From Acanthacorydalis orientalis (Eukaryota > Arthropoda > Insecta > Megaloptera > Corydalidae), in the NCBI GenBank assembly GCA_034766995.1, contig CM068315.1, positions 53,030,556 to 53,094,555 of the forward strand: 64,000 bases of DNA, given 5' to 3'. Position numbers and translations under genes: made by a program. Of the stretch, positions 47,786-60,459 are shown piece by piece. How positions within the stretch are numbered: position 1 is the stretch's first letter; every line of letters begins with the position of its first letter. The notes under the pieces are model-generated. The model searched no databases and was not told the origin of the DNA. It saw only the letters and a program-made list of their open reading frames with translations.

Positions 47786-48519
47786 ATACAATGTTCACAC
47801 GTACCAGAAAATGTCAAAATGTGTACGTGCTGCATAACAGTTTCGTGTATTTTGAAAAAAAAAACCTAATAATTAAGTAACGGACTCGGAAAAACAATCA
47901 CAAATTTTCGAATTTATTTCGATTCATTTTAAATTCACAATATAAATTAAAGTACAAAATGTGATGTGCAGTTCCCATGTATATACATTAAAGACTATAT
48001 GAGTACAAGATTCATTTCCAAATTCAGACCTCATCAATTAATGCTAAGAACTTTCAAAGATTGATGTGAAAAAAATCAATTAATTTATATGTGAAATACA
48101 AGAACACACCTTTGTTAAGATAATGTCTACTAAGATGTCTACTAAGAATTTTAAAAAATTGAAAAAGAAGAGATGTTATAATATTTATTATTTATTTTTA
48201 CATTTTTCCTTATTAGAATGAAATATCAATTATTAATAAATGATCAAAATAAATAATTGTTCAAATATTCCATTAATGAAAAATAATACACTGAATATAT
48301 GATTGGGATCAATGCAAAAAAAAACATTCTATTGAAAATAAAAATAGTAGTTCATAATAGAACACTTCAATTTTTTCTCACTAAAGAAGAATCAAACTTA
48401 TCCAATCATTTGAATATAAGAACAACTAATTAAGTATACAAAAATGAATTCTCTTTGTCTCTCTCTCTCTCTATATATATATATATACATACAATGTCTT
48501 AGTCTAAAAATATAATGTA
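47786..48519. other. AT-rich sequence, no gene seen
   Basis: (TC)n joined to (TA)n at 48,456-48,486. No other feature recognised. Confidence 0.55.
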
Positions 48520-48855
48520 AAGTCTAAAATGGCAGCCTTCAAAATAGTTTTCAAAGAGTCAATGAACAGTCTTCACTCTGTTGTTTTATATTCATGATCA
48601 AGTACGTCATGTGTGGGCATTTTTCTCAACTAGAATACTAAAAGTATATAATGACTAATATACTTCTTTTCGAACATCATCGTGTTCATTACTGTTTTGT
48701 GAGGTTATGCCAACATTTGACCGAGATATATAATGTTTTTAAACATTAACGTTGCCATTTCAAAATCCTAAACAGATGAAAAAATATTTTAATTTAAAAC
48801 AGAGTTACGACCGGTTCATTTTTGAGGCACAGGATTAATTTTTATTAATTTTTAA
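48520..48855 (-). mobile_element. Mariner-derived 5' fragment (copy C of the family)
   Basis: The inverse of 48,735-48,840 (CGTAACTCTGTTTTAAAT, then GGATTTTGAAATGGCAACGT) aligns with the 5' leader of copies A and B at 34.45 and 41.68 kb. Then follows MMFEKKYISHYILLVF, the degenerate N-terminus of the same transposase. The segment 48,619-48,730 also aligns with 46,802-46,916. The 3' part is missing. Confidence 0.7.
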
Positions 48856-49260
48856 TAATAATCAACAAGTTGAGCAATTTTGCATAAAAATCACAAAAAT
48901 ATTCAACTTGTTTAGATATTTTTGTATCTTTATTTCAATGAAAAATGTCAACTGATCTAAAAACAATTTCTTTTTTGCATACGAAAAGATGTTCAGACTA
49001 TTGAAATAATGATCAATATAAAGTGCTATTCTAGTGCTAATAGAAAAAAATAAAACTCATATCTTTTTCTTCAAAACTTTGATATTTATGTATATTAACT
49101 TGCACGTAATTAACTTTCAAATACCGTACAACTGACTTTAATCGCAATGAAAAAGGAAATCCCAGACGACAAGTTCTTAATATGCTTTTAATTAATTTGC
49201 AGTTTTAATCCTGGCTTTTAAGTCTTATGATTTTATATTACACACTTTTAATGTTATGTA
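48856..49260. other. AT-rich sequence, no gene seen
   Basis: No feature recognised before the (TA)n run that precedes the LINE fragment. Confidence 0.5.
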
Positions 49261-49355
49261 AAGTATATATATATATATATATTATATGTATATATATATA
49301 TATTATATGTATATATATATATATATAATATATATATTTATATATATATATATGA

Positions 49356-49658
49356 GATAGAAAGAGAATAGAATGGATACGAAAACAAATAGGAGTCACA
49401 GATATAATAAGAAGAGTAAAGAGTCTGAAATGGAAATGGGCGGGACATATCGCAAGAAGAGAAGACAACCGATGGACAAGAGAAATTATTGACTGGGAAC
49501 CAAGAAATATAAAAAGACCCAGAAAGAGACCAATGAACAGATGGGATAAGGATATTAAAAACTTTCTTGGAAATCTGTGGAAAAGAGAGGCACTGAATCG
49601 AACAAAATGGAAAATCATGGAAGAGGCCTTTATCCAGCAGTGGATTAACAGAGGCTGA
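49356..49658 (+). pseudogene. RTE-like LINE, C-terminal 100 codons of the reverse transcriptase ORF
   Basis: An uninterrupted frame encodes [40 protein letters not shown], then [28 protein letters not shown], and ends [17 protein letters not shown] and TGA. The [11 protein letters not shown], RGRPxxRW-like and QQW segments are the conserved C-terminus of RTE-type endonuclease/reverse transcriptases common in insects. The 5' part, including the polymerase, is missing, as is usual for 5'-truncated LINE copies. The 3' end passes into (TA)n/(TACATA)n as in other RTE tails. The frame has no stops, so this is the youngest LINE piece here. Long minus-strand ORFs at 49,238-49,921 are its shadow plus repeat. 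Confidence 0.85.
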
Positions 49659-49663
49659 AGATG

Positions 49664-49681
49664 ATATATGTACATATGTAC

Positions 49682-49746
<65 letters not shown>

Positions 49747-49802
49747 AATGTACATATATGTACATATATATATATATATATATATGTATGAATGTACATA
49801 TA

Positions 49803-49870
<68 letters not shown>

Positions 49871-49882
49871 TATATATATATA

Positions 49883-49980
<98 letters not shown>
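49664..49980. repeat. Compound (TA)n/(TACATA)n array, about 315 bp
   Basis: TA dinucleotides interspersed with TGTACATA and TGTATGAATGTACATATATG units. It begins within a few bases of the LINE stop and so may be the expanded 3' microsatellite tail of the retrotransposon. Six-frame Tyr-Ile ORFs here are artefacts. Confidence 0.88.
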
Positions 49981-49981
<1 letters not shown>

Positions 49982-50809
49982 ATACTTATATAGGTAATCC
50001 TAAAATTGTATTCCCGATTTACAATTTATAAGCAAATGAAAATGTATTTCCCTAAATGTATATTTGTTTCCATCCTGAACTTCGATTTAAAAGAGAAAAT
50101 ACCTTAACTTCTATGAAAATATTTTATTAGTATATCAGTACCTTTATTCTTTACACAGGAATGTTTTGCTTGAAACGGTAAAATCAGTTAAATACATATT
50201 CGTGGCTTTAATGATTTGTCTGAAGTGAAAAGGTCACGTCTGATAATCTATATTAATTTCCAGTGGGATTAGCACAACTTTATAAATATATTACACGAGT
50301 TTTAAAAGATAGCAAACTTAGTAAATAGATAAATAATGAATGACATTCAGAAGTTTTAATTTGAATTATTTCATGTACTCCGGTATATTTTAAATAAAAT
50401 AAATAATTTATAGTATAAATTAGTTGAAAGTAATTATTAACAAGTTCACAATCCACTAAGCTTGTTTTAACATGTTCATCAAGAAAATGTGTATTAATTT
50501 CTAATATTAATATCATTATAATTCAATAGAGTGTCAAATTTCTGCAGAGAATAATAAAATTACGTCCAATAAAAATGTTATATATATATATATATACATA
50601 CACATATATCATTATAAAATAAACAATCATTTTCAAATACAAACGTAGTCATAAAAAAAGCATTTTATATTTACTTACTTTCATATATCGTTATTTGATC
50701 ATCACATAGTTTTTATTTACATTTTTTGTAAATAAGCAAATTGATATTTTATTAAGTTATATATATATAAACATATATATATATATATAGTATGTATTAT
50801 TCTAAAATT

Positions 50810-50842
<33 letters not shown>

Positions 50843-50873
50843 ATTCATACTAAACTGTCTTTATTGATGTATA

Positions 50874-50918
<45 letters not shown>

Positions 50919-51749
50919 GTAATAACAATCAAAAACAGACCTTAATCTTCCTTCCTCGATAACCACTAAGAAAAAAAGCATGCCGGCTAAAGATGACTAA
51001 TGAATTTAAATTGAATCGTTGGAAATAAAAATAAATTTCTTTTTTATTCGCCTAAGACATTGTAACAAGTTTAAATTACATATTAAATACTTCGTTTCAG
51101 GCATAAACTTTTTCGGTCACGTTTTTATATAGTAAATTAAAGCTTTCTGTCTGCACAACATCCGAATGGCTTAAAATACGTACAACGTGACATGATTCCA
51201 CGTTCAGAACAGAATATAGATCTGGATTAACTTGACTAACTTTGTTCTCCAACGAGAAGTAAACGAAGAAGACGATAAGAGTGAGGCACGCATTCTCGTA
51301 GTTTCAACTAGCGACGCTGTATTCTTTGTAATTGCACTTTTTGACAAAAATGAGTAATATCTCTTTGCTCGTACGAAAACATGTTTACACTTCTTGATCC
51401 GATAGTTTATGTTTCGTGTTGAAAGAAAAAGGAAAAAGAGCACAATATGGGTAAAAAAATTACTTTTCTTAGCATAAATTTTTCCAGGAACATCATATTT
51501 ATTCGTATCAACAACTACACCATTAAAAAAAGTCACGTCAGTCAACTAATGTTTGCTTACAGTTGTTTTTTCTGTTTTACTTTTCATCTATCTTCTTTGT
51601 TAACATATAATTTTTTTATCGAATTTTAACCAATGGATGTAAATTATTTCAATTTTTGTCATTTTCGGAAACATCATTTAAAGTGACAATAACTCACAAA
51701 AAATACACGTTGTAATAAAATAATGTTATTTTTCTCTAATTTTACAGAA

Positions 51750-51797
<48 letters not shown>

Positions 51798-51896
51798 TAT
51801 TTCACATTAATAATATACTTATATAAAGTTCAGATACCCCTACTAAAATGATTCCTATTTCAATATTTAAACGATGTGCAGTGAAGAGTAATATTG
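49981..51896. other. AT-rich sequence, no gene seen
   Basis: Several (TA)n runs (50,578-50,596; 50,812-50,834; 50,877-50,914; 51,760-51,794). The frame at 51,204-51,545 is Ser/Lys-rich without a domain. A TACAGGGTTATACGG at 51,897 may be the outer end of the next element. Confidence 0.5.
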
Positions 51897-52029
51897 TACA
51901 GGGTTATACGGAAGAATTTTTTTTTAATTGAAAAGAATACAGAACTTCAATCTTCTCCATTGTAAATAATAGTTGAGGGTACGCAATTTATAAGTAGAAA
52001 ATAATATCGAGTGACCGGAGCGTACTTTC

Positions 52030-52417
52030 TTATAAGTAATCATTCTTTTGTTAAAATTTTCCATAACATCGTCACACAACTGGTGCTCCGTCTCGCCAAT
52101 CACTCTTCAGATTTCAACGTTTAGATCGAAAATTGTTTTAGGATTATTGGCGTACAACTGTTATTTAACGTGACCCCAAATAAAAATCTTCAGCGGTATT
52201 AAAGCAGGATCTCATTGGCCAATGAATGTGTTCGTTTCTGGATTTAATCCGACCAGAAAATTTCGTCCTCAATAGACCAATTGTTTCACCAGCTGTCTGG
52301 CTGGTTCCTGCTGGAACGCTATCCTGTCCGAATCAATTTGATCCAATCATTCCCATGAAAATTGGCTATCATGCTTCAGTTTCTTTCTCCATTCACAGTA
52401 ATTACTTTATCAGGCTG

Positions 52418-52476
<59 letters not shown>

Positions 52477-52862
52477 TAACAATACGTAAATATGTACGAC
52501 GAATCTCAAAATGTAAGGACCAATGACTCCACCGGACCAAATCGAGCATCAAACTATCACTGTTTCTGTACGGAGTGGCTTCTGTACGATCCCCCTCGGA
52601 TTTTCTTCGTCCCAGATTGGACAGTTTTTTTTATTAACGTAGCCAGAAAATTCTAAACGAGCCTCATCGTTAAAAATTACTTCTTCAGAAAAACCGTGTA
52701 GTTGTTCCAATATCCAATTAACAAATCTCCTGCACGGTGGATGGTCTGCTGGCCTCAATTCTTGTGTTAATTGAACCTCATAAGCTTTCTGCAATACATC
52801 TTTATACAAAATACGCCATGTGGTTGTGTGTGTATGATGTGGGAGACCCAACTTCACTTTCC
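52030..52862 (-). pseudogene. IS630/Tc1-type transposase, broken by stops and a (TA)n expansion
   Basis: The minus strand reads AYEVQLTQELRPADHPPCRR, FVNWILEQLHGFSEEVIFND (first catalytic Asp), EARLEFSGYVNKKNCPIWDE followed by ENPRGIVQKPL, then IWSGGVIGPYIL. A (TA)n run of about 50 bases (52,421-52,472) interrupts it. It then continues VTVNGER and, in shifted frames, the QDGA-, RNGD- and TPLD-type boxes, ending near 52,030. Another (TA)n run removes the N-terminus at 52,863. Same family as the fragment at 46.9 kb. The ORF start at 52,857 is a GTG, not a real initiator. Confidence 0.78.
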
Positions 52863-52863
52863 C

Positions 52864-52919
<56 letters not shown>

Positions 52920-53003
52920 AGTATAAATCAGAATTAATTTTTATTTAAAAAGTGATCATATATATTTTGAGAAAATGTATGTGTATGTACACATACAGCA
53001 GAC

Positions 53004-53046
<43 letters not shown>

Positions 53047-53186
53047 TGTATGTATATGTATATGTATATATATACATGGATGGTGTTTGTGTGCTTACTG
53101 CATATCATTTTATATAAAGAAATTTTAATTAAAAAATATTACATTTGTTACGTTATCTTAAGAACAACGGTCACAAAAATGCTGCG
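52863..53186. other. Microsatellite-rich spacer
   Basis: (TA)n at 52,865-52,912 and mixed TA/CA/TG repeats at 52,975-53,075. No gene seen. Confidence 0.6.
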
Positions 53187-53400
53187 TGTACTAACGCCAC
53201 CAACGTAACAACTTGGATAAAGGGCAGTAGGTCATGGCCGGGTCATGAGCTTGTTGCATCATTCCGTTCCTGGTAATCAATTTACTATCTCTTTTGAACA
53301 GATATACAGGGGACTTCTTATTCAATACATACATCGATATATTTTCATGGAGTTTCAGTGATTTCCTCTTAAGGAACGCATAGTTTCGGTACAAAATAGT
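53187..53400 (-). pseudogene. Unrecognised coding-like fragment
   Basis: A 67-codon minus-strand frame without stops reads NYAFLKRKSLKLHENISMYV, LNKKSPVYLFKRDSKLITRN, then MMQQAHDPAMTYCPLSKLLR. It is GC-richer than the flanks and has protein-like composition, but starts at TTG and I cannot assign a family. A transposon fragment is the likeliest origin. Confidence 0.3.
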
Positions 53401-54791
53401 TTATATATTTTACGCACACATACACACATATATATATATATATATACATATGATACGAAAAAAAATATTTAAAAAAAAACGATAAATTTATGTCTTATAA
53501 TTGCAAAGAAATGAGCTGTAAATTTATTTTGATTTTGTTTCGAATTACAATCATTAAAATGTGTAAAATATATAATAACAATCCTTTATTTCGATTTCTG
53601 ACATTTTTCGATATTTTATTGGCAAATAAAAGCATCATTAGAACAAACATACTCGAGATACAGTGTAAATATCAAATAAGAAATTTTCTAATAGCAAATA
53701 AACATACTATGAATAATATAAATTTAATATATTTTCTTATGTTCATACCTAACATAATCTTTGTCTTCTATATAATAAATATTTATTTTAACCTAAAACT
53801 ATAGTGCATGTGTGGCCTTACATAATAATAAAGAATAATAAATGTTCTCTGTGCTTCCGCGTGATATAATTTTATTTCTTTGTTCGCAAGCAAACGAGAA
53901 TCTTTATTTGATACAACATTAAATGTCAATGTAATAATGAATTTAAATTTAAAAATCATTTCAATTTACACGTCATTCATTTTTTTATAATGACAATAAG
54001 TCCAGTATTCAATACAGTAAATACCTGTATAACAAAAATAAGTGAAACCAATATAGTTTAATTACAGAATAGTAATTACTAATACATATTGAAACGAACA
54101 CATTTTTAATCACTGAATTAAACAAGCACATTAATAGAAATATAAACACAGATTACTCGAAAAGAATAAAAAAATAAGTAGTTTTCAATATATTTACATA
54201 TATATATATTTTTCTTCATTATTCAATACATAATCAAATTTATATATTTGGTTATTCTACCACAAGCACTCTGCTATTAATAACTAACTTCGCCACAAAT
54301 ATTTAATGTACAGTGGTAACAGTCGATAAACTACAAATTGATTACCTAATTTGTTTTACCGTATTCACAGCACACTTCCATTCTGCATGCATTTGATTTC
54401 TTTTATAATATTTAACTTGTTAATGCACAGCTTCGTGACGTTATTACAGTTATCATAGAGTTAAAATTAAAGAAATTAATTAGTTTTTTTGTAATTATTT
54501 TTACTAATTTAAATTCATTATTTCATAATAATATATATCATTGCATTTTATTTAAAAAAAGTTATAATCATAATGTATCCCATAATTGTTATCTCCATCT
54601 GTTAATTTATCATTTCTTATCATTAGTTCAGTATTTTGAAAAAAATATAACATATTTACACATTCAAAACAACCAAACATACCAAAAATATTTAATAAAT
54701 ATCTGACCTTACAAAAAAAAACAGAATCGAGTAAATATTTAGAAATCCGTTTGTGGCTGTTATCTTTTGTAGAATCGCATATTGTTTTTAA

Positions 54792-54840
<49 letters not shown>

Positions 54841-55109
54841 TTATTAGAACAATCTTGAACACAATATCGAATCTTTAATATAATTTTTTTCCTGCTTTGA
54901 AATAGAAACACAAATAAAATCCGACAACAACCTATGTCTGTCGAATTTTTTGTAAATTCTTAAAAAAGAATTAGCATTCAAATATATAAACTATAATTGC
55001 AATACACACACTTTTAATAAATTATTTTATAGGAACAAAAAGTTGATATTTAAAACATTTTCGTTATAAATGCCATTCGGTAATTACTTTAATTGAAAAA
55101 TTAAAATAC
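53401..55109. other. AT-rich sequence, no gene seen
   Basis: (TA)n at 53,427-53,447 and 54,798-54,838. The ATG frame at 53,490-53,804 (104 codons) is dominated by Ile, Asn, Phe and Lys as expected of AT-rich DNA; I do not call it. Confidence 0.5.
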
Positions 55110-55340
55110 AGAGTGGTGACAAAAAACCTCCCGATTTTCGTTCAGCCATTGGTTCGGCGCTAGTGAAATGGAACGGGACGTAGTGAGGTCTTCTGATTAA
55201 CAGGAACGGGAATTATTTGCAGATTATTGTATATGTCTATTATTGTTTTCTAATAATTTTTGTTAAAAATGTCTAAAAATAGAACAATTCTAGTTGGCGA
55301 AAATGAGAACACAAAGTATAGCTGATATTGATTTTGAAAT
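55110..55340 (+). mobile_element. Possible transposon end
   Basis: ACAGAGTGGTGACAAAAAAC followed by CTCCCG begins a GC-richer stretch (GCCATTGGTTCGGCGCTAGT) and an ATG at 55,269 follows (MSKNRTILVGENENTKYS, then a stop). The layout resembles the 5' end of a DNA transposon, but no matching second end or catalytic motif was found. Confidence 0.25.
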
Positions 55341-56449
55341 AACATAAACCGTATTTTGTAGTTACTTATCTCTAATCACTTCTATTGTGTTAAAAAATCA
55401 TAACATTAAGATATAATTAACTCATTTTTTTTAAATTTTGCAGTGAACATACCTAAAAATTCTATATAAACTACAAAATACCTCAGAAGATGGCGTTTAT
55501 TTTATAGTCCCTTAATACAGAGATAATGAACTGTTTGTACTCATATATAATTAAATTTCCATCGAATGAAATTCTGATTCTTTAATAACCGTAAATCACA
55601 TTTAATATCTTCATAAATTTGCATACAAGTTAAGTTGCATACCTACAGGTATAACGTTTTCATAAGAATCAGGGCAATAGATATATTTGTTTCAAAAATC
55701 ATTCTTTTATTTCTTCCTATTAAACAAATGTGAAAATTATCTTGTGTGAACCAACTCAGTTATAAATCTGTTCGTAGATGTTATTTGTTCAATGATAACA
55801 GATATTTTATAAGTAAAACATAATATAATAGTAGAAAGAAAATTATTTTATATGGGGTTTTTAAATTGATGAAGATATCATCTCCCTTTCTGGCAGTCGA
55901 ATCTCAGCAATAAAAATGACTTGTTTTGTTTTTACCAATCTTTAGTTCAACATCTAAGAAAATATTTCTTGAAAGTACTCAATAAAAAAAAATCGTAATA
56001 AAATGTTCCGACTCGTTTTTTACAAGTGAGAATACAACGTTAAAATGGTGTCATTTAGACATTTATGTGTATAGTTACCTGTATTGTACCGAATACTCCA
56101 TATGGTCTCTGCTTCGCGTGCGAGCCACAGGTTGTCGTGACTGCCGTCACTAATATTCGATGTGCGTCGTAGTGCTTAGACCTGGAACTAATAACTTTTT
56201 GCAGTTGACTTTCGAATTCTCACGGGTATAAAGTTATGTGTCTCTACAATTTTCATTAAACATATTAATAACTAATACATCTGTATTTTATTATTGATTG
56301 ACAAAATAAAGTAATGGAGGTACACATTTAGGTCATATTTTTTTCTATCATTCAACTTGTCTTTAATATCAAAATGATTTATATCTCGAAGTATTACAAT
56401 TACATTAAACCTACTCATATAAAGGCCCGCATAACACGCATATACTTTT

Positions 56450-56508
<59 letters not shown>

Positions 56509-56707
56509 GAGAGAGATTCAATTTAGGCTTTCACATAGAAGTATTAAAAGAAGGCGCAGTGGTTAATAAAAATCATTTTTAATTAATATTATAGTTCAAT
56601 TCAATACTAAAATACAATTGAACTAAAATACTAAATGGGGGATTAACATATTTTTTTAATTTTTGCGTTTTTCTTTAATACTTTTGTGTAGAAGCCTAAG
56701 CTAAATC

Positions 56708-56743
<36 letters not shown>

Positions 56744-56789
56744 TTTATAAGAAGTGTACAAATCGCTTAAACTAGGAACATGAAAGAAT
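55341..56789. other. AT-rich sequence, no gene seen
   Basis: A small GC-richer block at 56,090-56,230 (GCTTCGCGTGCGAGCCAC) is unexplained. (TA)n at 56,453-56,503 and 56,712-56,740. Confidence 0.5.
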
Positions 56790-57080
56790 AAAAATAAAAG
56801 GCGAAAAGCCACCAGCACCGCTTTGCTAATGATATAGTTACTTTCACAAATACTCCTGAGTAACTAGAAAAGTGATTTAAAGAATTAGAATTCGAATATT
56901 CCATTTTGTTTGAAGAGAAAAGTATGTGACCAGTGTATTCTACCTACGGAAGTGAAGCATGGATTCTTAACCCACAAATAATCCAACGACCTTAAACAGC
57001 ACAGATAAATATGAAACAATATGTGTTGAGAATGACAAAAAGAGATAAAAGAACAGAATGGATGCAAACTGCAACGATGG
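56790..57080 (+). pseudogene. RTE-like LINE fragment with reverse transcriptase box
   Basis: The plus strand reads HRFANDIVTFTNTPE, stop, LEK, stop, FKELE, corresponding to the polymerase box FADDIVLFxETPEELEKxLKEL, but with Asn in place of the first Asp of the catalytic pair. After a deletion it continues VYSTYGSEAWILNPQIIQRP, then INMKQYVLRMTKRDKRTEWM, the region (TYGSETW type) that precedes the C-terminus found at 49.36 kb. Stops and the Asp-to-Asn change show it is dead. It is probably the same LINE family as the 49.36-kb piece. Confidence 0.75.
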
Positions 57081-57189
57081 ATACAAACTCAAACTGTTGC
57101 GTTTTAAATTTTTCAGTTTCTCTGGCACGCCCTGCAAAAAAATTAATTACTAATTTTATTTTATTATATATATATATATATATATACAC

Positions 57190-57225
<36 letters not shown>

Positions 57226-57556
57226 TTACATATATTTATATATACATATATATATATATATATATAAATTATAAAAGTATTAAACTAAAAGACTCAAAAT
57301 AAGACAGTTTAAATGTTAGCTTTTCATAATAAAAAACACATTATAATTTAAGGGAGAAAAATAATCAAAAGATATATTTCTGCGAGTAATATCATATCTC
57401 TTACAAAATATAAAATGAAAAATCACTAAATTAATACTTTTATATAGACTTTCTAGGTACAGAAAATATTTTAATGTAATACTTTTTTCTTAGAATGTAG
57501 AGCCCACGTAACAAATAAATTGATCCAAAGTGAATAAAATTCTTATTGAGTTTTTT

Positions 57557-57608
<52 letters not shown>

Positions 57609-58572
57609 GTATATTCAAATTTACACCACATAAAGTTCAACATACAAATAAATCAAATCCAATTTCTGTAAGGCATGAAATTAAGTATACACACACACAC
57701 ACACATATAAATATATATATATAAACTCAGTAAAGTTCAGAAAAATAACCAATGGTTTATTTAATTTCAATCTTCTCCCTCTAAAATCCGTTTTATGTGT
57801 AAAATCTGTTCATGTCAATTTTAATTAATATTTTAAAACGTGAAAGGTTTCTAATAGAACTCACTATGAGATATAATTGCGCAATTCATATATAATTAAA
57901 ATGTGTAGAAGTAAAATTCCCTGTAAATACAAACACTCATTTAATTTTGATTGTAATTTAAACTACCAGTCAAAAATTATAAGTATTAATTGAAACAATT
58001 GTTTCTGTTTAATACATACATAACAAAAACAAAAACAAAAACATATCTGAATTGTTTCAATTAACAATGAACGTTTTTTTTTTAAATACAATATAATGAT
58101 GAAAATACTTCATACTATATTACATACGTACTGTATATAAATTACATTTTCTGTGAAAGAAAAGTGAAAATAATTTATAAAAAAATTAAAATTCAATTAA
58201 AGTCTTGTAAACATTTCATGTAGACAATAAATTTAAAATATTGTTCTTCGAAATGTGGTATTAAAAATACAATTTACCAGTATCAAATGGGTTATTGTAA
58301 AAACATGTTTTCATATTTTTACATTTTTAAATGCTTGGCTAGAATTTTCAAATATGTAATGTAAATTAATACTAAAATATTTCATTATCATCTGAAATCA
58401 GAAATGAATTATGACTTATTATGGAACAATAAAATATGTAAGTTTTATTTTCTTTTGTTTCAAACATTTTATGTCGTTATCTGAACGATATTAGGTCCAC
58501 AAATTCAACAATATATCAAACATGCCTCTTTTTTCATTTACCACACTAAATACATGCATCGTATATACACAC

Positions 58573-58627
<55 letters not shown>

Positions 58628-59091
58628 TATAGATATATATATACTTATATATGCATGTACTTACATGTCTGCATATATATTTGTATACTTCTGTGTCTGT
58701 ATTTTTATTGCTGCTCTATCTTACGATGTGAAGGTTTCTCATCAACTACATTGTACTGGTGTACAATTGCTTTTAGCACTGCGACAAAGTTGGTTGAAGT
58801 TAATTAATAAATTAGACCGTTATGTGTGTAGTTAACTTGTGTCGTAGGCGTTATACCGACACCTAACACCGAACGTGCTAGAAAGGTGAGGAGACTATCA
58901 CCAATCCTCAGAGAAACCAACAACCACTTTGTTTTCCTAATTACTATCATGTTTCGAAAGATTGGGTTCATAACTTAGTTATTTTATGTACATTTTCGAT
59001 ACAAACAGAACAATTTTATTATCAAATAAATTATATTTGTGCAGATGATTATTGGTTTTTAATTCCAGTCAGAAGCAATAATAATAAAAAT

Positions 59092-59154
<63 letters not shown>
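57081..59154. other. AT-rich sequence, no gene seen
   Basis: (TA)n runs at 57,168-57,222, 57,560-57,605, 58,579-58,625 and 59,097-59,154. A GC-richer stretch at 58,690-58,920 has no recognisable frame. Confidence 0.55.
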
Positions 59155-59158
<4 letters not shown>

Positions 59159-59935
59159 TATCCATAAGTAATGCGGTTTTTTAAAATAAGTTTTGAAACA
59201 GCGAAAAAAATTAACGTTTTAATTTTGATCTAAAGTATATTTTCCGTTATTATTCGCAGCTTTTTCGAACCTTAATCTTAAATTTTCAATAACCTGACGA
59301 TAAAACTTGTTGGATTTTGCATTAAAGAAAGACTCGAGTTCCCTTCGGACATCACTCTGTATAAAGGCGTTTTCCATTGATGTAATTTTGGTGACTTCTG
59401 GACAGATGAAAATCCGATGGTGCTAGCTCAGGGGAATACGGTGGATAAGTCATAACTTACCATTCAAATTTCCTCGGTTTAGGAGGATTTCGTATGAGGT
59501 CAGGCGTTGTTATCGTGAAAAATTACCCTTTTTCTCTTGGCTAATGCTGGCCGTTTTTTAATCAATGGACTGTTTTAGCCATACCACTCGTTCGCAATAC
59601 AACTCATTTGTGATGGTTCGATTCTCTGGTAATAGCTCGTAATGGATAATTCCTTTTGTATCCCACCAAACAGACAACATATTTTTTTTTGATGGAGCCC
59701 CCCTTTCGCAGTTGAAGATGGTGTTTCGTTGCGGTCACCCCATTGTCTTTGACGTTTAATATTGTTAAAAACAATCCATTTTTCATCACCAGTAACAATT
59801 CTATTCCGAAACGGATCATTTTGCAATCGGCATAGATGAGAAATGCAAAGATTCACACGATAATTAAAATTTGATGGCTTGTGCGGAAGACACTGACCCA
59901 GCTTAGAAACATTACCAATAATTTCAATGTTTTTT
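59155..59935 (-). pseudogene. 5'-truncated mariner transposase (DDD still readable)
   Basis: Reading down the minus strand: KLGQCLPHKPSNFNYRVNLC, ISHLCRLQNDPFRNRIVTGD, EKWIVFNNIKRQRQWGDRNE, which carries the first Asp. After shifts come HDNNA, stop, PHTK (second Asp), PPYSPELAPSDFHL (third Asp), and ELESFFNAKSNKFYRQVIEN with FEKAANNNGKYTLD, the C-terminus. The stop in HDNNA-PHTK is TGA where Arg (CGA) is expected, typical CpG decay. The lower-coordinate end, GGGTTATCCATAAGTAATGC, is the right terminus. The N-terminal HTH domain and the other end are missing. Confidence 0.85.
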
Positions 59936-60416
59936 ACTTAATTGGAAATCAAGAAATCCGAAAAATTTTGTACACTAATAGCGATTTAAAGTACATTTTT
60001 TCGGATTTAGAGAAAAATTTGTAGTATGAATACGAAACAAATTAAAGTATCTTTAAATAAAATCGTTTGCACTTTTATCTCGTTATATAAATATAAATTC
60101 ATATATTGCACCTAACCATATTTCAAAATAAAATTTTCATACTACGAAAACAGCCGTGCATTGATTTATAAATGCGTTTATCAATAAATTGTGTACATTT
60201 TTCATCATTTATTGTAAACTATTAATTTTCAACGTGATTATCACTCAATCTATTTTTTTACAAACATTTAACATTTCAGTTTTAATTAAACAAAACTAAA
60301 CACAATAAAAATATATTATTAATAATTATTTTCTATATACTTCATTTTTTACACTTGATTTAAATCTCTTTGAAGTTATAATTAAAATTATTAATGTATA
60401 ATGTTTGATATGTGTA

Positions 60417-60459
<43 letters not shown>

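Noticed and set aside
49238..50031. Five long ORFs including 227 and 183 codons
   Set aside because: They are Tyr-Ile/His repeats from the TA array joined to the antisense of the LINE fragment; none is a gene.
53490..53804. 104-codon ATG ORF
   Set aside because: Composition (Ile, Asn, Phe, Lys) is that of translated AT-rich DNA; no domain, no GC shift, no upstream or downstream signals.
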